Assembly: GCF_014645835.1 (NCBI RefSeq)
Contig: NZ_BMMM01000009.1
Coordinates: 359,166-423,165 of the forward strand
Direction of reading: 5' to 3'
DNA length: 64,000 nucleotides
Source: Streptomyces albiflavescens
GTDB taxonomy: Bacteria; Actinomycetota; Actinomycetes; Streptomycetales; Streptomycetaceae
The notes under the pieces were generated by a model. That model saw only the letters and a list, made by a program, of their open reading frames with translations, was not told where the DNA came from and searched no databases. This document shows, piece by piece, positions 43,920-52,271 of the stretch (position 1 is the stretch's first letter; every line of letters begins with the position of its first letter). Position numbers and translations under genes: made by a program.

Positions 43920-45158
43920 GTGGGCTCGGGAGGGCTGGAGTTGCCTCCTGGTGACGAGGGTCACGAGGGGAACTCCACAGATGTCCCACCCGGCGCGGTG
44001 TCCCTGGCACGGCCGATGGAGATGGGATCCATTGGACCGGAGTTGGACTGGGGTGCCGACGCCTGGCGCGAAGTGCGTACGCGCGCCCAGCGAGCCGGGC
44101 GTGCCTACATCTGGCTGAACCTGGTCGAACAGCGGCTGCGCGCGGTCGTGGCCGCTGTTCTCCGTCCCATCTACGAACCCGTCCACGGCGACGACTGGGT
44201 GGTCGCCGCCGCGGGCCCTGCCGGGCAGGAATGGGTCCAGCGCGCGGTCGCCGTACGCGAGGTCAGCCGTCGCAAGGGGTATTTGCTCGATCCCGCCGAC
44301 GACAACGTGCTCAGCTTTCTCACGTTGCCGCAGCTGCGTGAGCTGATGGTGCAGCACTGGCCCTGCTTCGAGCCCTACTTCGACGAGCGTCGGGACGTCG
44401 AACTCGCCCTGGACGAGCTGGAAGTGACCCGGAACGTGGTCTCCCGCAACCGGGCCCTGTCCGAGGCGGTCCTCAACCAGGCCGAGCGGGCCGCGGCGAA
44501 GCTCCTGGAGATACTCGGCGCCGGCAGTGATGTGCCCTCCGCGCGCCGGCTGCCCGTGGACGCCGTCGAGGATCTGGTCGGCGACCGGTACGCGGACGTC
44601 GTCGGCGTGCACTCGGACCGCGTACGGCTGCTGCGTCAGTTCCCCGCCGAGGACCTCTTCGGCGGTGCCCGTCGCCTCGACGCCATCGGTATCGGCCTGA
44701 ACCTGCTGGTGCAGAACTTCTCCGGACGGCGGCTCGTACGCCTCGCCGAGTCCGGCTGCCGGGCGCGGCTGCTGTTCCTGAATCCCGCCTCCAGCGCGGT
44801 GAAGCGGCGCGAGCGCGAACTCGGCATCAAGCGGGGCGAGTTGAGCCGCGCGGTCGAGATGAACATCCTGCACATGCGCCGGGTGCGGTCCAAGCTGCGC
44901 GATCCTGGCGCCTTCGAGATCCAGGTCTTCGACGAGACACCTCGCTTCACGGCCTACCTCGTGGACGGGGACGGCTCGGACGGCATCGCGGTGGTGCAGT
45001 CGTATCTGCGACGCACGCGCGGCATGGAGGCTCCGGTACTCGTGCTGCGTGGCGGAGGCCGAGTGGTCAAACCGGATGACACTACCGAAGAGGGACTGTT
45101 CCCGACATACCGCGAGGAGTTCGAGGTGGCCTGGGCGGATTCGCGGCCGGTGTCCTGA
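43920..45158 (+). CDS. SAV2148-family HEPN domain protein
   Basis: This 412-residue protein matches a conserved actinomycete family annotated as HEPN-containing (SAV2148 type). It is mostly helical, with long stretches such as AYIWLNLVEQRLRAVVAAVL and RNRALSEAVLNQAERAAAKL, then a mixed C-terminal domain from about 250. GTG 43920 is chosen because GGAAGG precedes it; an upstream TTG at 43878 and an internal ATG at 44016 are alternatives. HEPN proteins are often RNases or toxins, but the canonical Rx4-6H motif is not obvious here. Function is unknown. The downstream exonuclease gene is 105 bases away. Confidence 0.72.
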   Translation: MGSGGLELPPGDEGHEGNSTDVPPGAVSLARPMEMGSIGPELDWGADAWREVRTRAQRAGRAYIWLNLVEQRLRAVVAAVLRPIYEPVHGDDWVVAAAGPAGQEWVQRAVAVREVSRRKGYLLDPADDNVLSFLTLPQLRELMVQHWPCFEPYFDERRDVELALDELEVTRNVVSRNRALSEAVLNQAERAAAKLLEILGAGSDVPSARRLPVDAVEDLVGDRYADVVGVHSDRVRLLRQFPAEDLFGGARRLDAIGIGLNLLVQNFSGRRLVRLAESGCRARLLFLNPASSAVKRRERELGIKRGELSRAVEMNILHMRRVRSKLRDPGAFEIQVFDETPRFTAYLVDGDGSDGIAVVQSYLRRTRGMEAPVLVLRGGGRVVKPDDTTEEGLFPTYREEFEVAWADSRPVS

Positions 45159-45263
45159 GATGCCGCTCCTCTGGGGAAGCGGAACGCGGTCCTCGGATTG
45201 TCAGTGGCTCATGGGATCGTGGAGACCACTGGGGGAAAGCACCACGAAGAAGGGGGGCCGCCC

Positions 45264-45986
45264 ATGGGCTGGCACCGGGAGCTGCTGATCGGCTTCGACC
45301 TGGAGACGACCGGGACCGATCCGCGCGAGGCGCGCATTGTCACGGGGGCCGTGATCGAGGTCAGGGACGGAGAGCCGATAGGGCTCCGTGAGTGGCTGGC
45401 CGACCCGGGCGTGGAGATCCCGGCGGACGCGGTGGCGGTGCACGGCATCAGCAACGAACGGGCGGCGGCCGAGGGTCGGCCCGCCGATCAGGTCGCCGAC
45501 GCGATCGCGGGCGTCCTCGTCGCGTACTGGAAGACGGGCGTCCCCGTCGTCGCGTACAACGCGGCCTTCGACCTGACCCTGCTCTCCGCCGAACTGCGGA
45601 GGTACGGACTGCCGTCGCTGCGCGAGAGGCTCGGTGGCATCGACCCCGCTCCGGTCATCGACCCGTACACGATCGACCGCTCCGTGGACCGCTACCGCCG
45701 CGGCAAGCGCAACCTCGAAGCGGTCTGCACGGAGTACGGGGTGGCGCTGGACTCGGCCCATGACGCCTCGGCCGACGCGCTCGCCGCGGCCCGGCTCGCC
45801 TGCGCGATAGCCGGTCGCCACCCGAAGGTCGCGGCCCTCGGACCCGCGGAGCTGCACCGTCGCCAGATCGAGTGGTATGCCGAGTGGGCGGCCGACTTCC
45901 AGAGCTTCCTGCGCCGCAAGGGGGAGACGGACGCGGTGGTGGACGGGACGTGGCCGCTGCGGGACCTGGCGGACGAGAAGGTCTGA
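45264..45986 (+). CDS. DEDDh-family 3'-5' exonuclease
   Basis: This 240-residue exonuclease has FDLETTGTDP (Exo I, catalytic Asp and Glu), VAYNAAFDLTLL (Exo II Asp) and AHDASADALAAARL (Exo III His and Asp). It belongs to the DnaQ/RNase T group, acting on single-stranded DNA or RNA ends. ATG 45264 is preceded by AGGGGGG. The C-terminal 40 residues (WYAEWAADFQSFLRRKG) are a helical extension usual in the actinobacterial family. It is separate from any polymerase gene, so it is probably a stand-alone proofreading or repair nuclease. Confidence 0.88.
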   Translation: MGWHRELLIGFDLETTGTDPREARIVTGAVIEVRDGEPIGLREWLADPGVEIPADAVAVHGISNERAAAEGRPADQVADAIAGVLVAYWKTGVPVVAYNAAFDLTLLSAELRRYGLPSLRERLGGIDPAPVIDPYTIDRSVDRYRRGKRNLEAVCTEYGVALDSAHDASADALAAARLACAIAGRHPKVAALGPAELHRRQIEWYAEWAADFQSFLRRKGETDAVVDGTWPLRDLADEKV

Positions 45987-46046
45987 CCGGGCCTCCGGTT
46001 CAGCAGAACGGCACCCGGCGCACGTTCGGGAGAGGCCGGCGCACGG

Positions 46047-46910
46047 TCAGAAGGGGTACCACCGCACCGTCTCGTCCCCGTACCGCAGTGACGCCACCCG
46101 GCGCTCGAACTCGGCGAGGGCCTTGGGGTTCGTCGGCGCGTGCTGGGCGACCCAGGCGCAGCTGGCGGTCTCACGTGCTCCTCGCAGGACGGAGCAGCCC
46201 TCCCACGCGCGGACGTCCCAGCCGTACGTCTCGGTGAAGGAGTCGTACGCCTCGGCCGGGAGCCCGTAGCGGTCGCGGGAGAGAGCCATGACGACCAGGT
46301 CGTGCTCGCGCAGGTCGGAGGAGAAGGTCTCCAGGTCGACCAGGACCGGGCCGTCGGGGCCGATGTGGACGTTGCGGGGCAGCGCGTCGCCGTGGATCGG
46401 CCCCCGCGGCAGATGCGGGATGAGCGTGGCCGCGGCATCCGCGAAACCGTCGCGCCGTGCCCGCAGATACGCCGCGTCCGCGGGGTCGATCGCGTCGCCG
46501 GCCAGCCGCAGCCAGCGCTCCACACCGCCCAGCAGCTCGCGGGGCGGCAAGGGGAAGGAGGGGGAGGGCAGTGCGTGCACCACCCGTAGCAGTTCAGCCA
46601 AATCTCGCGGCTGTGGGGGGCGTACGGGATCGGGCAGCCGGTGCCACACCGTCACCGGGTGCCCCTCCACCAGCAGCGCCTTGGCATCGGCCGCCCGCAC
46701 CGCGGGGACGCCCGCGTCGGCGAGCCAGACCGCGATGTCCAGTTCCCGCCGCGCGCGGTCCAGGAGTTCGGCGTCGCGTCCCACCTTGACCACCAGGTCA
46801 CCGGCGGCGAACACCGCGTTCTCGCCGAGGGTGAGGAGCGAGGCGTCCCGCACCGGCCCCGGCAGCACACCCGCCGCCGTCAGTACGTCCCGCGCCCGTG
46901 CCTCGTCCAT
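46047..46910 (-). CDS. APH-family phosphotransferase
   Basis: This 287-residue protein has the APH pattern: VVKVG (ATP-binding Lys), the catalytic loop IHGDALPRNVHI and the metal motif LVDLETFSSD. All active-site residues are kept. ATG 46910 has GAGGCGAAGG upstream. The substrate is unknown; family members include antibiotic kinases and metabolic kinases. It is convergent with the exonuclease gene and divergent from the ABC importer. Confidence 0.83.
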   Translation of the reverse strand: MDEARARDVLTAAGVLPGPVRDASLLTLGENAVFAAGDLVVKVGRDAELLDRARRELDIAVWLADAGVPAVRAADAKALLVEGHPVTVWHRLPDPVRPPQPRDLAELLRVVHALPSPSFPLPPRELLGGVERWLRLAGDAIDPADAAYLRARRDGFADAAATLIPHLPRGPIHGDALPRNVHIGPDGPVLVDLETFSSDLREHDLVVMALSRDRYGLPAEAYDSFTETYGWDVRAWEGCSVLRGARETASCAWVAQHAPTNPKALAEFERRVASLRYGDETVRWYPF

Positions 46911-47071
46911 CCTTCGCCTCCGTGTTCTCGCGCGGTGCCACTGAGGTTCCCGCACAGTCTTCGCCGGCAGCGTCGTGTTCACGCCATCCGTCGGCCAGTG
47001 TCGCATTCCCACAGGTCGGACGGCATGCGCAGTGCCTTGACGCCGTAGACCACCTTCACGACCATGACGGG

Positions 47072-47087
47072 GGCCGCCCGGGCGGCC
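47072..47087. promoter_or_regulatory. 16-bp perfect palindrome upstream of ABC importer operon
   Basis: GGCCGCCCGGGCGGCC lies 35 bases before the first permease ATG. It could be an operator for a repressor or a terminator; no LacI-type TGGGAGCGCTCCCA site was seen. Confidence 0.4.
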
Positions 47088-47121
47088 AGACTCTCACGAG
47101 CCGCCCAAAGGAGCCGATTCC

Positions 47122-48057
47122 ATGACATTGGCGACCGCGACGAGGCGGTCGGTGAAGCAGGCGTCAGGCAGGGGCCGGGACCGGCGTCCCGTCGACCACG
47201 GGGCCTGGTTCCTGGTGCTGCCCGCGCTCATCCCGATCCTGGTGCTCAGCGTCGGACCCCTGCTGTACGGGATCGCGCTGGCGTTCACCGACTCGCAGTC
47301 GGGGCGGACCACGGCGACGCAGTGGATCGGGGTACTCAACTTCCAGGACCTGCTGCACGACACGCTGTTCTGGGACTCGTTCCGGATCGGGCTGCTGTGG
47401 GCGGTCGGGGTGACCGTGCCGCAGTTCCTGCTCGCGCTCGGGCTCGCCCTGCTGCTCAACCAGGAGCTGCGGTTCCGCTGGCTGGCGCGGGCCCTCGCGA
47501 TCATTCCCTGGGCCATGCCCGAGGTCGTCGTCGGCATCATGTGGCGCCTCGTCTACAACCCGGACGCGGGCATCCTCAACGAGACCCTGCGCGACCTCGG
47601 CCTCGGCGACGGCCGCGACTGGCTGAGCGGCCTCGGCACCGTCCTGCCCGCCGTGATCGTGGTCGGTGTCTGGGCGGGCATGCCGCAGACCACGGTCGCG
47701 CTGCTCGCCGGGCTGCAGAACACCCCGCGCGAACTCCACGAGGCGGCCGCGATGGACGGCGCGGGCGCGTGGCGCCGCTTCCTGACCGTCACCTGGCCGG
47801 CCCTGAGACCGGTCGCGCTCACCATCACGGCGCTCAACTTCATCTGGAACTTCAACTCGTTCGCGTTGGTCTATGTGCTGACCAACGGAGGACCGGGCGG
47901 CCGTACCCGGCTTCCCATGCTCTTCGCGTACGAAGAGGCGTTCCGCTACGGACAGTTCGGTTATGCGGCCGCGATGGGCTGTGTGATGGTCGCGGTGATC
48001 TCGGTGATCCTCGCGGTGTATCTCGTGGGCCGTCTGAGGGGAGATGAGAACGCGTGA
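47122..48057 (+). CDS. Sugar ABC transporter permease, MalF type
   Basis: This 311-residue permease has six hydrophobic segments and the EAA loop EAAAMDGAGAWRRF that contacts the ATPase. The length and the N-terminal topology match MalF-like subunits of the CUT1 carbohydrate family. The ATG at 47122 has AAAGGAG close upstream. It is followed by overlapping genes for a second permease and a binding protein. No ATPase gene is present, so the importer probably uses a shared ATPase such as MsiK. Confidence 0.9.
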   Translation: MTLATATRRSVKQASGRGRDRRPVDHGAWFLVLPALIPILVLSVGPLLYGIALAFTDSQSGRTTATQWIGVLNFQDLLHDTLFWDSFRIGLLWAVGVTVPQFLLALGLALLLNQELRFRWLARALAIIPWAMPEVVVGIMWRLVYNPDAGILNETLRDLGLGDGRDWLSGLGTVLPAVIVVGVWAGMPQTTVALLAGLQNTPRELHEAAAMDGAGAWRRFLTVTWPALRPVALTITALNFIWNFNSFALVYVLTNGGPGGRTRLPMLFAYEEAFRYGQFGYAAAMGCVMVAVISVILAVYLVGRLRGDENA

Positions 48058-48887
48058 AGACCGGCAAAGGGGCCCGCACGGGCCAGTACCTCGCGCTCCT
48101 CGCCTATCTCGTCTTCCTTGCCTTCCCCTTCCTGTGGCTGATCTCCACCGCCTTCAAACCGGCACGTGAGCTCGCCGGCCTGCATCCCACCTGGATCCCC
48201 AAGGACCCCACCCTCGCCAACTTCCGACAGGCCTTCGACGAGCAGCCGCTGCTGCACGCCGCGCTCAACTCCCTGCTGGCGGCGCTCGGCGCGGCGGTGA
48301 TCGCCGTGCTGATCGCGACCCCGATGGCGTATGTCATGGCGCGCCACCGGACGCTGCCGGCCAGGGCCGCCACCGGGTGGGTCGTGGTCAGCCAGGCGTT
48401 CCCCTTCGTGCTGGTGATCATTCCGCTGTTCCTGGTCCTCAAGAACCTCCGGCTGATCAACTCACTGCCCGGACTGACCATGGTGTACGTGGTGTGGGCG
48501 CTGCCCTTCGCACTGTGGATGCTGGTGGGCTATGTGCGGGCCGTGCCCCCCGAGCTGGAGGAGGCCGCCGCGGTGGACGGCGCGGGCCGGGCCCGGACGC
48601 TGGTCTCCATCACGGCGCCGCTGCTCGCGCCGGGCATCGTGGCGACGGCGCTGTTCGCGTTCATCAGCGCGTGGAACGAGTTCTTCTTCGCGCTCGTGCT
48701 GCTCAAGACCCCGGAGAAACAGACGCTGCCGGTCGTCCTCACGCACTTCATCGGGGCGGAGGGCGTGGCGGACCTCGGGCCGCTGGCCGCGGCCGCGTTC
48801 CTGGCGACCCTGCCGTCGCTGGTCGTCTTCGCGATCATCCAGAAGCGGATCACGGGCGGCATGCTCGCCGGGGCGGTGAAGAGCTGA
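48054..48887 (+). CDS. Sugar ABC transporter permease, MalG type
   Basis: This 277-residue permease has six membrane segments and the EAA loop LEEAAAVDGAGRARTL, matching MalG-like subunits. Its GTG start overlaps the first permease stop (GTGA), so the two are coupled. It pairs with the first permease to form the channel. Its end overlaps the next start by one base (TGATG). Confidence 0.9.
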   Translation: MKTGKGARTGQYLALLAYLVFLAFPFLWLISTAFKPARELAGLHPTWIPKDPTLANFRQAFDEQPLLHAALNSLLAALGAAVIAVLIATPMAYVMARHRTLPARAATGWVVVSQAFPFVLVIIPLFLVLKNLRLINSLPGLTMVYVVWALPFALWMLVGYVRAVPPELEEAAAVDGAGRARTLVSITAPLLAPGIVATALFAFISAWNEFFFALVLLKTPEKQTLPVVLTHFIGAEGVADLGPLAAAAFLATLPSLVVFAIIQKRITGGMLAGAVKS

Positions 48888-50185
48888 TGCGGACGAGATG
48901 GATGCGGGCGAGACTGCTGGTGGTCCTGGCCGTGATCGGCCTGCTGCTCACCGCGTGCACGGGTGGCAGCGGTGGCGGATCGGGTGGAGTGATCACCCTC
49001 CATTTCCAGTCCCTCGCCTGGCAGCAGGAGTCCGTCGCCGCCAACAAGGAGCTGGTGAAGGAGTGGAACGCCGCACATCAGGACGTCAAGGTCGAGTATG
49101 TCCAGGGCAGTTGGGACAGCGTCCACGACCAGCTGCTCACCTCCTTCGAGGGCGGTGAGGCACCCGACATCATCCATGACGCCTCGGACGACCTCGCGGA
49201 CTTCGCCTACGGCGGCTATCTCGCAGACCTGCGCGAGCTGCTGCCCGAGCGGCTCAAGTCCGACATCTCGCAGCACAGTTGGGAGACGGCGACCTTCGGG
49301 GGAGGCGTCTATGGCGTGCCGTTCCTCCAGGAGCCGCGGGTCCTGATCGCGAACGCCAAGTGGCTCAAGGAGTCGGGCGTCCGCATCCCGACTCCCGAGA
49401 AGCCGTGGAGCTGGGACGAGTTCCGCACGATCGCGAAGCAGCTGAGCGGCAAGGGCAGATACGGTGTCGCCTGGCCGCTCAAGGAACCGGTCTCGGCGAC
49501 GCTCAACCTCTCCCTCTCCACGGGCGGGCAGATGTTCCACCGGGATGCGGCCGGCAAGGTGACCGTCCGTTTCGACCCGGCGGATGCGGTGGTTCCGCGG
49601 ACCGTGTACGACGAGGTGAACACGGACGGGAGCGCGTCGAGCGCGACGCTGGGCATGGGCGGCTCCGACACGCTGCCCGGGTTCTTCGGCGGAAAGTACG
49701 CGATGGTTCCGCTCGGCTTCTCCTATCGCCAGCAGATCGCGCAGCAGGCGCCGAAGGGTTTCGACTGGCAGGTGCTGCCCGCTCCGGCCGGCGCGGACGG
49801 GCTGACCCAGGGTGTCAGTCCCCAGACCCTGTCCATAGCCGAGGACAGCCCGCACAAGAAGGAGGCCGCCGAGTTCATCGACTTCCTGCTCCAGCCGAAG
49901 AACATGGTCCGGCTGGCCCTCGGCGACTGGATGCCGCCGACGGGGACGGAGGCCCTGAAGGACCCCGCCCTGCACACCGCCAAGGACGACTGGGCGACCG
50001 GCACCGCCCTCGCCGCCCAACTCCGCTCGGCGCCCGCCCAGTCCGTGCGCGGCTACCCGGAGTGGAAGGACAAGGTGGCGACGCCCGCGTTCCAGGAGTA
50101 CTACAGCGGGGCGATCGGATTGAGCGAGCTCCGCAGACGGCTGGTGAAGGACGGCAATCTGGTGCTGGCCCGCTATCAGCGCTGA
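48887..50185 (+). CDS. Sugar-binding lipoprotein of ABC importer
   Basis: This 432-residue lipoprotein has a lipobox LLTAC with the acylated Cys at residue 24, then a Gly-rich spacer and a two-lobe binding protein (EGGEAPDIIHDASDDLADFA, VYGVPFLQEPRVLIANAKWLK). It matches extracellular solute-binding family 1 proteins. It delivers the sugar to the two permeases just upstream. Carrying it last in the operon is less usual. The ligand cannot be read. Confidence 0.9.
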   Translation: MRTRWMRARLLVVLAVIGLLLTACTGGSGGGSGGVITLHFQSLAWQQESVAANKELVKEWNAAHQDVKVEYVQGSWDSVHDQLLTSFEGGEAPDIIHDASDDLADFAYGGYLADLRELLPERLKSDISQHSWETATFGGGVYGVPFLQEPRVLIANAKWLKESGVRIPTPEKPWSWDEFRTIAKQLSGKGRYGVAWPLKEPVSATLNLSLSTGGQMFHRDAAGKVTVRFDPADAVVPRTVYDEVNTDGSASSATLGMGGSDTLPGFFGGKYAMVPLGFSYRQQIAQQAPKGFDWQVLPAPAGADGLTQGVSPQTLSIAEDSPHKKEAAEFIDFLLQPKNMVRLALGDWMPPTGTEALKDPALHTAKDDWATGTALAAQLRSAPAQSVRGYPEWKDKVATPAFQEYYSGAIGLSELRRRLVKDGNLVLARYQR

Positions 50186-50252
50186 GGACCCCGGTTACTG
50201 GTAGCAGTTGCGTGGTGCTCGCCGGACGCCGTGAATACGCTATGATCGATCT

Positions 50253-50401
50253 TGAGCGAACCGCCGGAACTCTCCGCGGTGAGCCCGGCGTTGGTGGTCC
50301 AAGGAAAGACGCCCCGCTTCCTGCGGGGAGATGCAGGTGCAAGGCCTGCCCGGCGCTCCACACAGCCCCGCCTCCGGTGTTTCCGGAGGCGGGGCTTTTT
50401 T
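50253..50401 (+). ncRNA. Candidate structured RNA ending in intrinsic terminator
   Basis: A run of clear helices lies here without a convincing protein frame. They are CGCCGG/CCGGCG enclosing CTC/GAG (about 50263-50290), TTGG-TGGT-CCAA (about 50291-50302), CCCCGC-TTCCT-GCGGGG (about 50312-50328) and GCAGG-TGCAAGG-CCTGC (about 50333-50349). A long-range GAGC...GCCGG with CCGGCGCTC closes the set. A TATGAT box at 50241-50246 sits just upstream, and a strong terminator ends it. It could be an independent small RNA, a 3' UTR product of the lipoprotein operon, or a riboswitch for the next gene; none of the classes I know was matched. Confidence 0.55.
50365..50401 (+). terminator. Intrinsic terminator with T-tract
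   Basis: GCCCCGCCTCCGG (50365-50377) pairs perfectly with 50383-50395 around a TGTTT loop and is followed by six T at 50396-50401. A canonical T-tract is uncommon in such GC-rich DNA, so this is a strong call. It ends the candidate RNA or the ABC operon. Confidence 0.88.
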
Positions 50402-50402
50402 C

Positions 50403-50852
50403 GTGGATCCGGGCTCCGTGGAAGCGGCGCGACAGCTGGACGACTCCGATCCCCAGTACACGGAACTCCTGCTGGACGCGCTGGATTGGCAGCAGCGGAC
50501 CCTGTTCGAGCTGGGACGGCGCCGCGAAGGGCTGGCGGTGCGTGAGGAGATGGCGGGAATCGGCCGCCGGGCCTTCGAGGCCGGCACGGAGACTCACTGG
50601 TGGAAAGGCCCGGAGCTGTGGGCACGCGCCCTCGCCCCCGCGCTGCCGCTCTTCGACGAGGGTGTGGCACTGGCCCGCCGACTGGGCGACGCGGCCTGGA
50701 CGGCACGCGTCCTGCTCGACCGGGCGCGTCTTCTGATCGCGGGGAAGCGCTACGCCGACGCGTACACGGACTGCCTCCGTGCGCGCGTCACGCCGCGTGC
50801 GGGAAAACGAGATTGCACGAGACGTCTCGTCTCGCCTAGCCTCTCCGCATGA
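50403..50852 (+). pseudogene. Remnant of a TPR-type regulator-like protein
   Basis: A 149-codon frame from GTG 50403 to the TGA overlapping the glycosyltransferase start codes a helical segment LLLDALDWQQRTLFELGRRREGLAVREEMAGIGRRAFEAG, typical of actinobacterial TPR proteins. It starts in the T-tract of a terminator with no RBS, lacks the N-terminal repeats and ends in a basic unrelated tail. I read it as the remains of a larger gene. It may not be translated. Confidence 0.5.
50813..50842 (+). promoter_or_regulatory. Promoter with 14-bp palindromic operator, leaderless start
   Basis: TTGCAC (50813-50818), an 18-base spacer and TAGCCT (50837-50842) form a good sigma-HrdB-type promoter. The perfect palindrome ACGAGACGTCTCGT (50817-50830) overlaps the -35 box. 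The expected transcription start, seven bases after the -10 box, is the A of the ATG at 50849, so the mRNA is probably leaderless. A TetR-type repressor is likely. Confidence 0.65.
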
Positions 50853-52048
50853 CTACCCGACGCGCCCATATCGCCATGTTCTCCATCGCCGCCCACGGCC
50901 ATGTGAACCCGAGCATCGAAGTGATCCGGGAGCTCGTCGCACGCGGGCACCGCGTCACGTACGCGATTCCGCCCGCCTTCGCCGAGAAGATCGCCGAGAC
51001 CGGGGCCGAGCCGAAACGGTGGCACTCGACGCTGCCGACCGACGACGACCCGGACGCGTGGGGGACGGAGCTGATCGACAACATCGAGCCGTTCCTGACG
51101 GACGCGCTGCAGGCCGAGCCGCAGCTCGCCGCCGCGTACGCGGGCGACGAACCGGATCTGGTGCTGTACGACATCACGGCGTACCCCGCCCGGGTCCTCG
51201 CGCACCGCTGGGGCGTCCCGATCGTGCAGCTCTCGCCGAACCTCGTGGCCTGGGAGGGGTACGCGGAGGAGGTCGGCAAGCCGATGTTCGAGCCGCTCAA
51301 GCGGACCCCGCGCGGCAAGGCGTTCTACGAGACCTTCGCCCGCTGGATCGCCGAGAACGGCATGGACGTGAGTGTCGAGGACTTCATGGGCCGGCCCGAC
51401 CGCTGCCTCGTCCTGATCCCCAAGGTCCTCCAGCCGAACGCGGACCGCGTCGACGAGAAGCGCTACTCCTTCGTCGGCGCCTGCCAGGGCGACCGCTCCG
51501 CGCAGGGGGACTGGCAGCGGCCCGCCGACGCCGAGAGGGTACTGCTCGTGTCGCTGGGTTCCAGCTTCACCAAGCAGCCCGGTTTCTACCGCGAGTGCGT
51601 CAGGGCCTTCGGCGATCTGCCGGGCTGGCATGTCGTGCTGCAGATCGGGAAGTTCGTCGATCCGTCGGAGCTGGGTGACGTGCCCGGCAATGTGGAGGTG
51701 CACCCGTGGGTGCCTCAGCTGTCGGTGCTGCGGCGGGCCGACGCGTTCATCACGCACGCGGGCGCGGGCGGCAGCCAGGAGGGACTGGCCACCGGCACGC
51801 CGATGGTCGCCGTACCGCAGGCCGTCGATCAGTTCGGCAACGCCGACATGCTGCAGGCGCTCGGTGTCGCCCGACACGTACCGATGGAGGCGGCCACCGC
51901 GGACACCTTGCGCGAGGCCGTCCTTGCTGTCGCCGACGATCCCGAGGTGGCGCGCCGCCTGCACGAGATCCGGGAACAGATGGCGCGGGAGGGCGGCACA
52001 CGACGGGCGGCCGACCTCATCGAGGCCGAGCTGCCGATGGGGCTGTAG
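50849..52048 (+). CDS. Macrolide-type UDP-glycosyltransferase (MGT/OleD family)
   Basis: This 399-residue GT-B enzyme has the MGT N-terminus (IAMFSIAAHGHVNPSIEVIRELVARGH) with a catalytic His near residue 17. The C-terminal donor-binding signature is WVPQLSVLRRADAFITHAGAGGSQEGLATGTPMVAVPQAVDQFGNA. It closely resembles macrolide-inactivating OleI/OleD/Mgt enzymes that glucosylate macrolides or other aglycones with UDP-glucose. No RBS is seen, matching the leaderless promoter. It converges with an MMPL exporter. Its 3' end is followed by echoes of its own last codons. Confidence 0.9.
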   Translation: MTTRRAHIAMFSIAAHGHVNPSIEVIRELVARGHRVTYAIPPAFAEKIAETGAEPKRWHSTLPTDDDPDAWGTELIDNIEPFLTDALQAEPQLAAAYAGDEPDLVLYDITAYPARVLAHRWGVPIVQLSPNLVAWEGYAEEVGKPMFEPLKRTPRGKAFYETFARWIAENGMDVSVEDFMGRPDRCLVLIPKVLQPNADRVDEKRYSFVGACQGDRSAQGDWQRPADAERVLLVSLGSSFTKQPGFYRECVRAFGDLPGWHVVLQIGKFVDPSELGDVPGNVEVHPWVPQLSVLRRADAFITHAGAGGSQEGLATGTPMVAVPQAVDQFGNADMLQALGVARHVPMEAATADTLREAVLAVADDPEVARRLHEIREQMAREGGTRRAADLIEAELPMGL

Positions 52049-52153
52049 GTCCTGCATCGAGGCCGAGCTCGCGATCGGGCTGTAGGTCCTGCATCGAGGC
52101 CGAGCTGCCGACCGAGGTGTAGGCCCTGCATCGAAGCCGAGCTACGCCGGTAG
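52019..52153 (+). repeat. 37-bp tandem repeats echoing the glycosyltransferase 3' end
   Basis: The last 30 bases of the gene (52019-52048) recur at 52056-52085, 52093-52122 and, shortened, at 52130-52153, exactly 37 bases apart. Each copy carries ATCGAGGCCGAGCT and a TAG triplet. Only the first copy is coding. Confidence 0.85.
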
Positions 52154-52195
52154 GCACGAGCAAGGGGCCTTGCGCTCCCTCGGGGCATGAGGAAA

Positions 52196-52230
52196 GGGCC
52201 TGTTGGTTCCTCGGGGGAACCAACAGGCCC
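52196..52230. terminator. Bidirectional hairpin terminator between convergent genes
   Basis: GGGCCTGTTGGTTCC (52196-52210) pairs perfectly with 52216-52230 around TCGGG. It lies between the convergent glycosyltransferase and MMPL genes, where transcription should stop from both sides. Confidence 0.75.
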
Positions 52231-52271
52231 TCATGCGGCGGGACTTGCCGCCCAGCTACCCACTCCTGGAG

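Noticed and set aside
47072..47087. CebR/LacI operator for the ABC importer
   Set aside because: The palindrome GGCCGCCCGGGCGGCC does not match the TGGGAGCGCTCCCA consensus, so it was listed only as an unspecified site.
50253..50360. tRNA or cobalamin riboswitch
   Set aside because: There is no tRNA acceptor/T-loop consensus and the B12-box sequence is not present; the helices do not match either fold.
50331..50402. Coding extension of the TPR remnant through the terminator
   Set aside because: It would have to read through the stem and T-tract of a strong terminator and has no similarity to the TPR family.
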